Assembly: GCA_028583405.1 (NCBI GenBank)
Contig: CM053252.1
Coordinates: 37,254,740 to 37,318,739, forward strand
Direction of reading: 5' to 3'
Source: Pogonophryne albipinna
Taxonomy: Eukaryota > Chordata > Actinopteri > Perciformes > Artedidraconidae
Length of the DNA: 64,000 bases
The translations under genes were made by a program, and so were the position numbers. Shown piece after piece: positions 16,582 to 28,616 of the stretch. Position 1 is the first letter of the stretch. Every line of letters starts with the position of its first letter. Below the pieces are notes generated by a model that saw nothing but the letters and a program-made list of their open reading frames with translations, was not told the DNA's origin and did not search any database.

Positions 16582-17700
16582 GCCCCAAAGCCCCCCTCGG
16601 CGGGGGCTTTTTTATTTATTTTTCACGACACTGTGTCTCAGGGCATCTTAATATTTAAGAACCTATTAATGTGTTATACCAGATTAACGGGAAGAATCTC
16701 AGCTAACTGAGGATACAAACCATTTTTACCAAAACAAAACACAAGTCTCATAAGAAGCATCTAAATGACCCCTGAGCGAAAAATGCTAACGCACTTTGGC
16801 ACAGAACTCAAGATAAAAGATACCCTTATTACTTATCGTAGCTGCACATACAAGATATCCGATTAAAACTGAGGTTCCACAGATTATTTAGGTATAGTAT
16901 CATCATAAAGTGATCCGAACTCGCGACAGGGGAAGCAAACTCAGACATCACAACACGTACCTTTACGGAGCTTTTACGGGAGATCGTCTCACCGTATGTC
17001 AATCTGATCAAAAGACTTGTTCAATGGCATTAAAAAGAGAAAAAACGCGGCTGAATCGGTTAATCCATAGGTTGATAATGTTTCTGTGGAACTGAAATAA
17101 TTATTTATAATCCATAATTCCATTTTTATGTAAAAATCGGAGAGTAAAAGTTAGCTGCTAATGGTAGCCACCAGGGTTATCGCAGCTTCCGGTTTTGGCT
17201 ATGCGTCAGTCTCACACACACACATTACCAAATGAGGAGTTTGTGGAAGTTCCCCTCGATTCCATTGGCTCTGACGGTTAGAAAGAGATGTCAATCAGCA
17301 AAATCGAGCAAGGGGGGCCAGAGATATGGAAAATCCACCTAAATGACCCCAGAAGTGTTTTTTGTTTGCTAAATCTTGATACAGGGTACTTATTATATGT
17401 TGTAGTTTGGATTCCTAAAGCTTTTAGTGTACCATCCCATCATTCAAGGCTGGTTTTCACTATAAGTAATTTTTTTTTTTGGACAGACACTATAATTTAC
17501 AGTTTTTTACTGTGTTCAATCTGAATTTACTTTAAAATAAAAACATCTATATTGATTCTGACACTTCTACATCCAACTCACAGATGTAACCTTGCTTTGA
17601 GAAAAAAGATTATTAATTTAACCCTTTTAGAAGGGAAGATATTGTCATTTGTTCTGGGAATGTCATTTTCAAGCCTGAGACCTGAAAACAGGCTCGGGGC
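16582..17700. mobile_element. Non-autonomous TTAA-flanked DNA element
   Basis: It starts GCCCC and ends GGGGC between TTAA duplications (16578-16581 and 17701-17704). Just inside the left end is a GC-rich palindrome (AGCCCCCCTCGGCGGGGGCT). The right end carries CCTGAAAACAGG. Its 1119-bp body matches the element at 22754-25847 over the left ~400 bp and the right ~430 bp. TTAA duplications are typical of piggyBac and Kolobok superfamilies. Without a transposase I cannot choose between them. Confidence 0.7.
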
Positions 17701-18249
17701 TTAAGGGTTGTTTATATGTAACGGAGTTAAAAATGTGTATAAATAATTATTTGTTTATAAATCACGATTTACAATAGGTTGTGAATTTAATTTTTACGAG
17801 ACGTTTCCTTTGTATATTTTTGAGTAATGTTTCTAGTCGGAACACTTTCCCGTTGCACATCACTTTCTACTTCCGGTATGTAACTTCCGCCCTCCCCTCA
17901 CAGTGACATGAGCAGTTATGTGGGTGAGTTGCGCTAGAAACTGTGTTGCAATGTATATAATTTTGTATGTTAAATGTGCTATTTAAGTTAAAGACAGTGA
18001 TTATATTGTAACGGACTGGTTATAATGTTGATGTTTGATGTGTTTGTTGTTCAGAGTTTGTTTGCATTTTACAGAGTGTCAGTGAACGTCCCACTGTTTT
18101 GATGGACGGTTCTTGTGACCTGTAGCTGTGGGTTTGGGTGGGAGAGTGTTGTCTGGTTGGTTGGGGCTGGAAGAGGGAGGTTCCTGGGGAGTGAGACGCG
18201 GGAAGCTAGGGAGAGCTAGCGTGAGAGCTAGCGGGAGCATAGACTGGAG

Positions 18250-19930
18250 ACGTGACGAAAGAGGTTTCTCAATACTCAAATTTCCCCTCCTCGACTCCTA
18301 TCCTCGAGACTTGGTGCCGCCCACATGAGATGCGAGCGGAGGACTGAGGAGGGGGAGAGAGGAGTGGAAGCAGCAGGCGGTTAGAGAAATGAGAACTCCT
18401 CTCCTCTGGGGCCTCATTTATAACGCCATGCGTAGGATTCACGTGGGAAGGTTGCTTACGTAGTAGAAATAAAAAAAATAGGTACAGAAATGTTCCGACA
18501 TTTTCCGATTCACCAAACATTGCGTACCGGCGAGGAAAGTGCGTACGGCACTTCCTACGCCGGTTTCCCTTTATAAATCACAACCGACTCGAAATGCGGT
18601 GCAGCTTTTGCGGGCTTCACGTAACGCCCATATTTGCCTATAAATAGTCAAAGAAACGCCCATTCATTCATTCTGACTGACTTTATGAAGAAGATCGCAG
18701 GAAATGACGACAGAACAGCTAAAAAAGACATCTCACACCGTGTCAGATTTTGGTTATTTTGGGGAGGTGGAGATAAATCATATTGTTTGGTGGATGCAGT
18801 TTGAACCAGAGTAGCAGCATGGAGGTCGGATCGTCACCAAAATAAATAAATAAGTGGTCCGAAAAAGGTTCATGACAAAAAAAATACACATAGCCTTCCT
18901 CAGGCAGTGTGTTTGTACCGGGGACAGGAGACACCCCCTTGATGAGAGACTGTAAGAAATGATCGGGGAATCCCTCCGGAGTGGAGTCATGACGACTGGA
19001 TCTGAATTATGTTTTCGTATTTGGTGGTTTGTGTCCCAGCTGTCGATCAGCTGTGCGCAGCGTCTCCACTGCAGCAACTCTATATCCACCAGTTAAAGGA
19101 AATACAACTAATGTGTTGTGTTATATTGGCTGTACAATTTACCACATATGGTGTTCTTAGTTTCCATACCTCCTGTGTTTTATGAGCGACTTATCCAGTC
19201 TTGGCAAACGGCATAAAACACGATTAAACATGGTAGTATATAAAACCATGCTCGTACAACCTATAGAAATGCAAAACCGCATCATTTATGAGAAAACATT
19301 TCATAACATTAACACAACATATTCGAGGTGGTTTTAAATAACATATCCGTATTTATTTATTTCTCCAAGTTATGTTTTTTGCATTTATATAAATATATAC
19401 CATTTCAGAATCAAACAAGTATGAGAGAGCACTCTCATAATAATCAGAGACTGGATATATCCCCCCCTCTCTCTGGTCGCTGAAATGGGGAATTGAAATT
19501 ACGGGCCAAAAGTTGTATTTACAAGTATTAAAAGTAAGTAGAGGACACCAAACCAACTGAGACCTGTCTGTCCGCCACATCTACACACTGTACAACACAC
19601 ACCTAGCTCCTAAAGCATAACCAGGCTACAGCCGTTGTGTATTTTATTATGTGAAGCACTAAATGGTCTTAGAAAAATATCGACTCTTATATCTACTAAA
19701 CTAAAGCATACAAATACAGAGAGTAATGTAGGCCTGTTATACTGAGTGATATATATTTTACACACTGCACTGCTTTCTGCACGGACCTCACAGCTGTTCT
19801 CACTGTAAACATCGCGTCGCGATGAAAGCAGTTTCTAAAATAATATCAAGGGGATGCATGCAGAGCTGTCATTGGCTGAGATAAGTCCGGCCGTGCGTAA
19901 CGCCTCCACCGTTCCCGGAAATGCATCCGC
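18250..19930 (-). mobile_element. 'CCTCC' repeat element, inverted relative to the 60.8-62.0 kb copy, with an insertion
   Basis: The segment matches, in reverse orientation, parts of 61030-61990. These include TCCCCTCCTCGACTCCTATC near 18282, the GCAGCAGGCGGTTAGAGAAATG block near 18370, the 'ccagagaggg' and 'ggcccaaaagttg' region near 19480, and the GACGCACGGCCGGACTTATC block near 19890. A ~970-bp stretch (~18411-19380) starting GGGGCCTCATTTATAA is absent from the other copy and looks like a later insertion. That start resembles ends of fish Harbinger-type elements, but I found no matching right end. A 23-bp direct repeat with one mismatch (17901-17923 and 19949-19971) flanks the whole block. 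Confidence 0.5.
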
Positions 19931-20189
19931 GGAGGAGCCGTCACTAGTGACAGTGACGTGAGCAGTTATGTGGAGATGTGACATGCAACGCGGTGGTAAA
20001 GAGAATGTTGTGTTAATTTCCCAGAATAAATGCCAGAAAACACCCCAAATGCTTCTCTGTCGTTTCCTGAATGATAACAGGTCGCTTACAGTTGTGACCC
20101 GTTACATATATTTCACATCATTAATCCAAATCTGTAAAGTAACTAAAATAAATGTAGTGGAGTGAAAATACCAGGTTAAACTTAAAAAA

Positions 20190-20519
20190 AGCCCTCAGGA
20201 TTATAAAAGACCCCCATCACCCCAGCCACAAACTGTTCTGCCAAGCTGTACTGCAGCATCAGGACTAAAACCACCAGACTCAGGGACAGCTTCATCCCAC
20301 AGGCCAGAAGACTATTAAACACCTGAACTTTGAAACAACATCCATAACATTCATCTGGCTGCTACTTAGAAATGATTTGTCAAATCATATTCCAATCACT
20401 TGTATATAGACTCTTATTGCACTATTTCACTTTTTACTATTTTTCTTTTTGTATTTACTTGCACTATTTTTTCTGCGTATCTGTTTTATTGTGTTGCACT
20501 GTTGGAGGAGCCTGTGACC
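20190..20519 (+). mobile_element. LINE 3' tail (same family as the LINE at 21.6-27.2 kb)
   Basis: The first 120 bp (gccctcaggattataaaaga...) match the end of the reverse-transcriptase frame at 27069-27200. The remainder is a 3' untranslated tail rich in TTTCACTTTTTACT and 'ttgcactatttt' motifs, ending before a run of about 14 G at 20523. This is a 5'-truncated LINE insertion inside the foldback element. Confidence 0.75.
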
Positions 20520-21155
20520 TAAGGGGGGGGGGGGGTTTGGTTAGTGTGCCGTCGATGGGATTCATTCCATTTCAAAGTGCTGTTTGACGCTCCGTGTAAA
20601 CTTTGCGCACTGCCACTCCAACATCCAATCACAGAGCTTAAGGACTAATCACAGGGTTTGTGTAGCAAAGCACATGGTGTAGTCCCAAACGATAGCTGAG
20701 GATTCTGGGTAGTGTAGTTTCTTCTGCCATCCTAAACTCTGAAAAAATATTTGTTTCTCCGAATCGAAGGGGAAAATACAAAAGCATTGTACACAATTTA
20801 AACCAATCAATGTTGTGTAATTAACAAGGATAATCTGGTGTTTTTGAGTTGATGAGTAGAGCAGATATCACTATAAAATCAATCGACAGTAAAGAGAATA
20901 CTTACTTCCGGGTGTACAATTCTCCGTTATCCAATGGGAATGGACGCTCACATTGCCTTTAAGTGCCGCCGACATGGACAGATGCGGTGCTTCCCTGAGC
21001 GTCAAATACCGCCGCCGATGGGAATACATTGCAATCAGTTGAAAGCTCTTTGCGTCCATTTATGAAGCTGAAGGAGCCTCGGCGCGTCACAACTGCACGC
21101 CATAGGACCCTGACCAAGCGTCGCTCCTGGACGTTCAGGGAGTGAGACTGTGTTG

Positions 21156-21569
21156 TCTTTTCAGCTTGTCCTGCCACTTCCGTCACATTGCCAAGATGTC
21201 ATTCGTTGAGAGTGTGAAGTATCCAATGTTCCTTTCTATTCCACACTTAAATATTTGACTTTTGTTGGTTATATGTACATAAGTATGCAAATGAAAACAC
21301 ATCATTCTAGCTAGGCAAGGCAAGGCAAGCTAGATTTGTTCACAGCACCTCACCAACAACGCAGGCAATAGCTTTCCTGGCTAGACATCGAGGAAAAGGC
21401 CTCAGTAGATCTATTTTTGGGTAGGTATTCACTTCCTGACTGTTTCCCTTTTTTTAAGAAAAGTATCGAAAAATAATCGGAATCACAATTCTTGACTTGG
21501 TATCGGTATCAAAACCAAAATGTTGGTATGGTGACAACACTAATGCTCAGTAGGGGCAACAGGACCGAA
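21156..21569. other. No feature recognised
   Basis: A short pentamer repeat (GGCAA)n lies near 21316-21330. Otherwise I see nothing. Confidence 0.4.
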
Positions 21570-22979
21570 GACCCAAATGCAGTTCAATCCATTGAAAATA
21601 AGCTAGATGAACTCAGAAGTCGGATTGGTTTTCAACGGGACATTAAGAACTGTAATGTGTTAATTCTCACTTAGACTTGGCTCAACCCCGCTATCCCGGA
21701 TTCCGCTATTGTTCCTGACGGATTCACTATTTTTCATCAGGATCGGACTGTTAACTCTGGGAAAGGTAAAGGTGGCGGTGTGTGAGGGTTATTTCTTCAG
21801 ACTGTTCTGCTCATTTAGAGCACCTCATGATCACATGCCGGGCTTTTCACATCTGTTGTGATAACAGCAGTGTATATTTCGCCTCTAGCCGACAACAACA
21901 CAGCACTCGATCAGCTGTTTGGGATTATTTAAAAAAGACCGAAACGTCACGGCCAGAGGCGGCGTTCGTTGTGGCCGGGGATATTAACACCGCTAACATG
22001 AAGAAGGTCCTGCCGATGTACTACCAACACATCAGCTGCCCGACGCGCGGGGGAAACATACCATGTTTATTCCCCCTTTCGACATGGATATAAGGCTCTC
22101 CCTCGTCCTCCCTTCGGCAAATCAGACCACATTTCACTGCTGCTGCTGCCTGTTTACAGGCAGAAACTTAAACGGGACAGACCGGTAACAAGGACAGTAC
22201 AGCGATGGAGTGAGGAATCCGATTCAGCACTGGAGGATTGCTTTGCATCTACGGATTGGAGTGTGTTTGAGGACAATAACATCAACACACACACGGATAC
22301 GTTCATCTGCTACATTGGGAAATGCATCGATGACGTGGTACCGAAGGTTTCTGTACGAACATTCCCAAGTCAAAAGCCCTGGATAAACGGCGAGGTGCGT
22401 GGCAAACTGAAAGCGCGCACTATCGCGCAGAGAGCTGGAGATTTGGAGGAGTTCAGGAATTCTAGGTATGAACTCCGGAGAGCAATTAGCAGTGCAAAGA
22501 GACAGTACAAAGAGAAGGTGGAATCTGACTTCAAAGGCTGTAACACCCAGAACATGTGGGCGGGACTAAGAACAATGACAGACTACAAAGGAGCAGCGGG
22601 GGGTGCTGCAGGAGTGTCTGCGTGCGCATCTCTCCCAGATGAGCTGAACAGTTTTTTTGCACGATTTGAGAGCAGCCAGGCTGTTGAGGCACAGAAGGAC
22701 CAGGAGCCCTGCCCTTTTGTTTTAAACAGTGCAGATGTGTGTAAATCCTTTAACCTGTTCTACACCGCCCCGGGGAAAAACGCGTCATCTGAAACAGCGC
22801 CTGAGGCATCTTAATATTCAATAAACTATGAATGTTTTATATCCATGTAACAGGAAGAAACTCAGCTAACTGATCTTTTTTTTTTTTTTTTTTTAAACCA
22901 CAAAGCTAACGCTCTGCCTCTGAATTAGCCACGAGCGGAAAAATGCTAACGCATTACTGCACAGAAACTCACTCATAAC

Positions 22980-24909
22980 CAGTGTTGGGTGTATACAAAA
23001 GTAACGAAGTTACAGTAATATATAACTTTTTGCTGTAACGAAGTAATGTAACGCATTACTAATGAAATGTGGGTAATATATTACCCGTTACAATGCGCAG
23101 TAACGCAGTTACAACACATTTTAACCCGAAATTAAATGGTGTTTTGTTTTTTAAGAATGTACTAACATAGCGAGACATTCCGACACCAGAGAGAAATTGT
23201 GCGGGTAGATTAGTAAACCTGGTGTTTACCCTTCAGGATTCGCGTCGGGATCTTCGGGGCAGTTGAATGTTATGCACTATAGATCCGTGGGTGAATAATA
23301 TCAATCACCACAGCACCCTCTATTCAAAAAAGAGAACGGAGCGAAAAATACAAACAACAAATTGTGTCAGGTGCGAGTGACCTGCTCCGCTGCGCATGCA
23401 TCATTTACAAAGTGCTTCCACAGTAGTGACACACATCTGTGGATAATCATTTATACGAAAATGGTTAAAGCAACCATCACTAAACGCCAGCAACACTGCA
23501 TCGACTGCAGACCGTAGCAACAGGTCAGATGGGGACATCACGTTACCCTCCGTTGTGGACACTAGCTTACTCCCGCCTGACTCGCCGCCCTCGCCCCCGG
23601 AGCAGCAGTCTTCGTCATCCGAAACTACGCCGCCCCTCTGCGGCCCGCAGGTGCCAGGATACCACGGCAAAACAGAGCCTGCCCAGGTATATCAAACAAG
23701 TACCCGCCTCCTGTACAGTGGGGTTAGGCGGTCATTTTGCAGCTCGTGGTATAAAAATTGACAATGGCTAGAATATTCATGTGAAAATAGTGCCATATTC
23801 TGCCATGCCTGTAGAAATGTTGGGTCAAAAATAATGCATACAATAGCACAGATGCCTTCACCACGAATGGCTACAAAACGATCTCATATCCCAAGCTTAT
23901 CAACAAGTTAATGTTGCAGCTGAAATGTTCTCCAGGTCACAAAGTCAACCTCACATGATGATGTACCAGTTTTCAAGCACAGTAAATATTCTCTTCCCAG
24001 AGTATATGATGGGACCAAGGTGATGATGTAGTACATGGTTTTAATAATGCTTTTGCTTTTCAATGTTTGCCATTTCAAACCATGAGCTGGTTCAAATAAT
24101 ATGTGCCTTGATTTACAATATGTTCTCATTTGTTTTATCAGTACAGTTTTGAAGCTTTTGTGCTTTTCTTTGCCATAGTCCACTTTGGACTGTATGAAAT
24201 ATTTCAGGATTGCACTTTTAACACACTTTAAATGTTCTCACTTGCTTGGTTTCAAAACATAACAAATGCCATAATCTGTTCATTGGGGACCATCACTGCT
24301 ATTTAGCATTGCTGTTGCCGGCCACTATTGCTCATGTAAACCTACTACTGCTGCGCCCCCTGTAATCTCAGAGGCACCCTGAGTCATTTTGTTATGGAAC
24401 CGGGCCTGTACACGGCCATATACTAAACAAACTACAGAGCCCATTCCGTGTCCTGTTATTGTTTACTTCCTGTCTGCCTTCTTCTGGGGATTTATCTGAC
24501 GTCCAGCGCTCCGTCTTTTAACATCTTTTCCTTTCTCTTTCTTGATCCTCCTTAGCAACCTTCAGTATAGTCCTTGACAGTGGTCTGTACTGCAGTATTA
24601 ACAACGTGTCACATGTTAATAATTTACAATCAGAATCGAGTATTCAACTAAGCCGTGTAATACAAGTTGTTAGTAGCCTTAAGGGCCTACACAGTTATGC
24701 TATACCACAATGAGCTGCACTAAACTACATTTTAGCATTTAAAATACCAAGCCATTCTTTTGCGGTTATTTTGGTGAAAGTAACTAAAAAGTAGTGTAAT
24801 TCATTACATTTCAGAGACAGTAATAGTGTAATGTAACTTATTACTTTCAACAGACAGTAATAAGTCATATGTAATATATTACATTTTGGAAGTAACTTGC
24901 CCAACACTG
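22980..24909 (+). mobile_element. Composite hAT element (CAGTGTTGGG family)
   Basis: The ends are CAGTGTTGGGTG and CCCAACACTG, with a perfect 8-bp duplication CTCATAAC at 22972-22979 and 24910-24917. The outer ~230 bp at each end match, in opposite orientation, the ends of the hAT element at 31413-35123. This includes the 5' leader of its transposase (GACATTCCGACACCAGAGAG region near 23175). The interior is different: instead of the BED-type transposase it carries a fragment encoding a TTF/ZMYM-like zinc finger. It is therefore a non-autonomous, chimeric derivative. Confidence 0.85.
23525..23910 (+). pseudogene. TTF/ZMYM-type zinc-finger fragment of a second hAT transposase
   Basis: The + strand frame encodes an acidic/proline-rich leader (SLLPPDSPPSPPEQQSSSSE), then SFCSSWYKN, a TGA stop at 23759-23761, and QWLEYSCENSAIFCHACRNV in the same frame. 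The pattern WY...WLEYS...AIFCHACR is the TTF-type zinc finger that begins ZMYM1-like hAT transposases (family recall). The frame ends near 23909 without a catalytic domain. It lies inside a hAT element whose full-length relative uses a BED-finger transposase, so it probably comes from a different source. Confidence 0.5.
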
Positions 24910-27209
24910 CTCATAACACCCTTATTACTTATCTTAACTGCACATCCAACATATCGAATAGCATCGTGAGATGACACAGAATCGATAGGTACATACATCA
25001 TCACTCCATGATGAGAACTCGAAGATATTAACAAGAACAGACATCAAAACATGTGGCGCTAGGTAGCTAAAAACGGCAACATGGCTCACCTGTGTCGTAG
25101 TCTGGTCAAAAGTGGTCTTCAATGGCATTAAAACGATAAAAACGCTGCTGAAGGTTAATCCATAGGTTAATCCAATGTGTCTGTGTCCCTTTCAAATGAT
25201 TTCTGATAATCCATAAGCAATAAACCTGCTTTTCCGTTTCCAGATGTCAGAGCGAGAGATAGGTTCGCTCTCATGCAAAACTGTGTGCGCATAGCTCTCA
25301 TTTCTCAATGGTAGTGTGTGTGTGTATGTGGAAATTCCCCTTCAATTCTATTGGCTCTAACGGTCAAAAAGAGATGTCAATCACCAAAATCGACCAATGG
25401 GTTCCAGAGAAACGGTAAAAATGCCCATTTCCACCCAAATCACCCCAGAGGTGGAGTTTGTTTTGCTAAACCTCTCTAAAAAGGTCAAATGTCACTTGTT
25501 TTGCATCAATCTTGATACAGGGTACTTATTATATGTTGTACTTTGGATTCCTAAAGCTTTTAGTCTACCTTACCATCATCCAAGGGTAGTTTTCACTATA
25601 AATAAAAAAGAATTGTTGGACGGACACTATAATTTACAGTTTTTTACTATGTTCAATCTGAATTTTCTTTTAAATAAAAAACATCTATATTGATTCTGAC
25701 TTTTCTACATCCAACTCACAGGTTTATCATTACTTTGAGAAAAAGGATTATTAATTTAACCCTTTTAGAAGGGAAGATATGGTCATTTGTTCTGGGAATG
25801 TCATTTTCGACCCTGAGACCTGAAAAACAGGCTCAGGGCTTAACAGGTTAAAAGGGTTAACTCACACAAGGCTCCTGGACCTGATGGCATCTCTGGCCGT
25901 GTTCTCAGGGTGTGTGCAGTTCAGCTGGCAAAGGTGTTCACAGACATCTTCAACAGCTCCCTGCTGCAGTCTGTAGTCCCCACATGTTTAAAGCACTCCA
26001 CCATCGTTCCTGTCCCCAAAAAGACAAAAATCACCAGCCTCAACGACTACCACCCAGTAGCACTCACCTCCATCATCATGAAGTGCTTTGAGCGGTTAGT
26101 CAAAACCTTCATCATCTCCTCCCTCCCTGACTCTCTGAACCCCCTGCAGTTTCCCTACAGAGCAAACAGGTCCACAGACGACGCCCTAGCCCTCACCATC
26201 CACACCTGGACCAGAGGAACACATATGTATGAATGCTGTTCATTGATTACAGTTCAGCCTTCAACACCATTATGGCCTCCAAGCTGGTCATCAAGCTCAG
26301 AGACCTCGGGCTCAACAGCGCCCACTGTGACTGGATCCTGAACTTCCTGACGGGCAGACCCCAGGCAGTGCGGGTGGGAAACATCACATCCTCCACCCTG
26401 ATCCTCAACACCGGAGCCCCTCAAGGCTGCGTGCTCAGCCCTCTCCTCTACTCCCTGTTCACTCACGACTGCGTGGCCACAAACAGCTCCAACACCATCG
26501 TGAAGTTTGCTGATGACACGACTGTCATCGGCCAGATCACAGACGGCGATGTGACGGCGTACAGAGAGGAGGTCAAAAACCTGACCTCTTGGTGCCAGGA
26601 TAACAACCTCCATCTCAAACTCAGCAAAACCAAGGAGCTGATTGTGGATTACAGGAAGCAGCAGAGAGAGGGACACACCCCCATCGCCATCAATGGGACT
26701 ACGGTGGAGAGAATCAGCAGCTTCAGGTTCCTCGGTGTCCACATCACTGAGGACCTGACATGGACTCTTCACACCACCACCATCACCAAGAAAGCTCAAC
26801 AGCGGCTCTTCTTCCTCCGCAGGCTGAGGAGGTTCAACATGGACTCCAGGATACTCTGCAACTTCTACAGGTGCACCATAGAGAGGATCCTGACTTTCTA
26901 CAGGTGCACCATAGAGAGTATCCTGACTGGCTGCATCACGGCCTGGTACGGCAGCTGCACCACCCTCAATCGTAAGGCTTTACAGAGGGTGGTGAAAACT
27001 GCACAGCACATCACCAGGACGGAGCTGCCATCCATGGAGGACCTATACTCCCAGTGGCTCAGGAAGAAAGCCCTCAGGATTATAAAAGACCCCCATCTCC
27101 CCAGCCACAAACTGTTCTGTCTGCTGCTGTCTGGCAGGCGTTACCGCAGCATCCGGACTAAAACCACCAGATTCAGAGACAGTTTCATCCCGCAGGCAAT
27201 AAGACTTTT

Positions 27210-27410
27210 AACCTGTTGAACCCCATCCCGGGGGAAACCGCATCATCTGCAAGCAACAGTGTCTGAGGGCTTCTTAATATTTAATAAACTATGAATGTTT
27301 TATATCCATGTAACGGGAAGAAACTCAGCTAACTGATCAATGTATTTATTATTTGCAAAAAAAAATACAAAGCGAACGCTGAGCCTCTGAATTGGCCACG
27401 AGCGAAAAGG
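27210..27410. mobile_element. Left end of another TTAA element, truncated
   Basis: After TTAA at 27206-27209 the sequence CCTGTTGAACCCC and the next ~200 bp match the left end at 22754 (TAATAAACTATGAATGTTTT region, 'aagaaactcagctaactgatc', 'cacgagcg'). The match stops near 27410 and no right end was found. It truncates the 3' end of the LINE reverse-transcriptase gene. Confidence 0.6.
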
Positions 27411-28616
27411 GGAATCCCATAAAAAGGTTAGAGGAATCCCATAAATAGGCACATAGAGCAGCAGCGTTGATGATTGTTTTCGTTTCACAGGGTTGAGGTT
27501 TACGCAGTGTCCATATCTCTGAACACACATGTAGGGGGTTGTAACGCTCCAAACTGTTTCCACAGTTAGCAGCTGCAACAGTAGCTCGGAGAAGAATCAG
27601 TGAAGCAATCGTTTCTTTTGTCGCATAAATGGAGTACAACTGCATTTTTATTATTCAACCCTGTTTTGTAAAATAACAGTAAATGATCATTGAATCTTTT
27701 AATGAGCAGAAAGCCTTTGGGCTGTAATTGGCGATAACCGTACGGTCAGCTGATTTAGACATAGAAGATAAAAGAGCAGCTTCGGTGTATTTTGAAAAAT
27801 GTTGTATCACTCTTCATGGTGTGATTGCATTTGATTGACCTCCGTGGATATATCCCCCAGGTTATATGTATAGAAGGGGGCATGCAGTCATGTGCTTGTG
27901 TATCCTTTAAATACCTGGCCTTTGGTTGGCATCAATAGAGCTTGATTTGGAAATTGGTGACATAATGGTAAAGAGGAGAAAGAGAAAAATACCTGTCATC
28001 CAACACAGACATCCTTGCATTCCACCTCAACTCCACCAATTCATTCTAACTGTTCTTCAAACTGAAGAGAGGAAGCTGTGGGCTATAAACCCCTATCACC
28101 ACACACACAAACGCATAGAGGCCATGTCGGTCTACTGAGTATGTTTCTCATTTGAAAAATAACCCCAAAACCAGCTCTATAATAAAAAGTAATTGGTTGA
28201 GGGGGTAGGTGTGTGGAGCTAGACAGCACAAACCAATGCATTGTATTTGTAATTGCTCAATGTGCAGCCAGAGAATAATGAGACTTTTCCGATATTAAAC
28301 ACCCTTGGCAGCCGAGGACAATAATAATAAGAGCAGAACAGTGGGCTATAATAGCAGCACGAAGACGATAACTGACTAAATGTTTTTCAGGGCAGAGAGT
28401 GGGAGGAGAGGAGAGGGATACTCTGCAGACCTAAAAACACTTTTCTTTAACCCTTTCTCACTTGTTGATTACAGATTGGTTTAACACATTTAAGACACTG
28501 AGGCTGATGCCTCAGACGAGGTTGTGGCAACAGAGAGAAACACAAAGAGAGCACATTTAGAGTTTACAGATGAACGCATTTGACCATTTCAACAATAGAA
28601 AGATGTTAATAGTTCA
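27411..28616. other. No supported gene
   Basis: Contains a short internal repeat (ggaatcccataaa, twice near 27411-27445). I see no exon or element boundary until the Kolobok-type element begins. Confidence 0.45.

Larger units (their letters stand above)
16133..21155. mobile_element. Large foldback element, ~170-bp inverted ends, with nested insertions
   Basis: The left arm (16133-~16303, starting CAACACAGTCTCACTCCCTG) recurs as its reverse complement at ~20985-21155 with only a few differences. Both ends are flanked by the 7-bp repeat TCTTTTC (16126-16132 and 21156-21162). The 7-bp duplication and CAACxCAGTCTCAC terminus match the short element at 4681-5072. Between the arms lie later insertions: a TTAA element (16582-17700), a CCTCC element with further material (~18.25-19.93 kb) and a LINE 3' tail (20.19-20.52 kb). 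No transposase is visible. The alternative is two independent inverted copies, but the matching flanks argue for one element. Confidence 0.65.
22754..25847. mobile_element. TTAA-flanked DNA element splitting the LINE
   Basis: The element lies between TTAA at 22750-22753 and TTAA at 25848-25851. Joining the flanks recreates the LINE frame (...VCKSF + [10 protein letters not shown]...), so the insertion point is exact. The ends are CCTGTT and CAGG, with a nearby CCTGAAAAACAGG palindrome at the right. It shares both end regions with 16582-17700, and its left region with 27210-27410. Removing the nested hAT element (22980-24909 plus one 8-bp duplication) leaves about 1.16 kb, close to the 1.12 kb sister copy. 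No transposase remains. Confidence 0.8.
21570..27209 (+). pseudogene. LINE (CR1/L2/Rex1-like) endonuclease-RT gene, interrupted and decayed
   Basis: The 5' part (21570-22749) encodes an apurinic-endonuclease-like region in broken frames (NVLILTxTWLNPAIPD, KGGGV, FGKSDHISLLLLP). An inter-domain linker follows (PWINGEVRGKLKARTIAQ, YKEKVESDF, ELNSFFARFE). The RT part resumes at 25852 with [18 protein letters not shown] and continues with [43 protein letters not shown] and the thumb ([14 protein letters not shown]). It ends near 27209, where another TTAA element cuts it. Lesions include endonuclease frame changes, an indel near 26205, an in-frame TGA near 26230 and a 33-bp in-frame duplication near 26870-26935. 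The gap 22754-25847 is an inserted TTAA element. Clade assignment is from motif style only. Confidence 0.8.

Noticed and set aside
16587..16616. GC-rich hairpin followed by a T run, like a bacterial intrinsic terminator
   Set aside because: The surrounding sequence is clearly eukaryotic, and the hairpin is the subterminal palindrome of a TTAA transposon.
20523..20536. Run of about 14 G, possible quadruplex
   Set aside because: A single homopolymer next to a LINE tail; likely slippage or a tail remnant with no further support.
26254..26799. 181-codon minus-strand open frame
   Set aside because: It lies entirely antisense to the LINE reverse transcriptase and shows no domain; it is a shadow frame.
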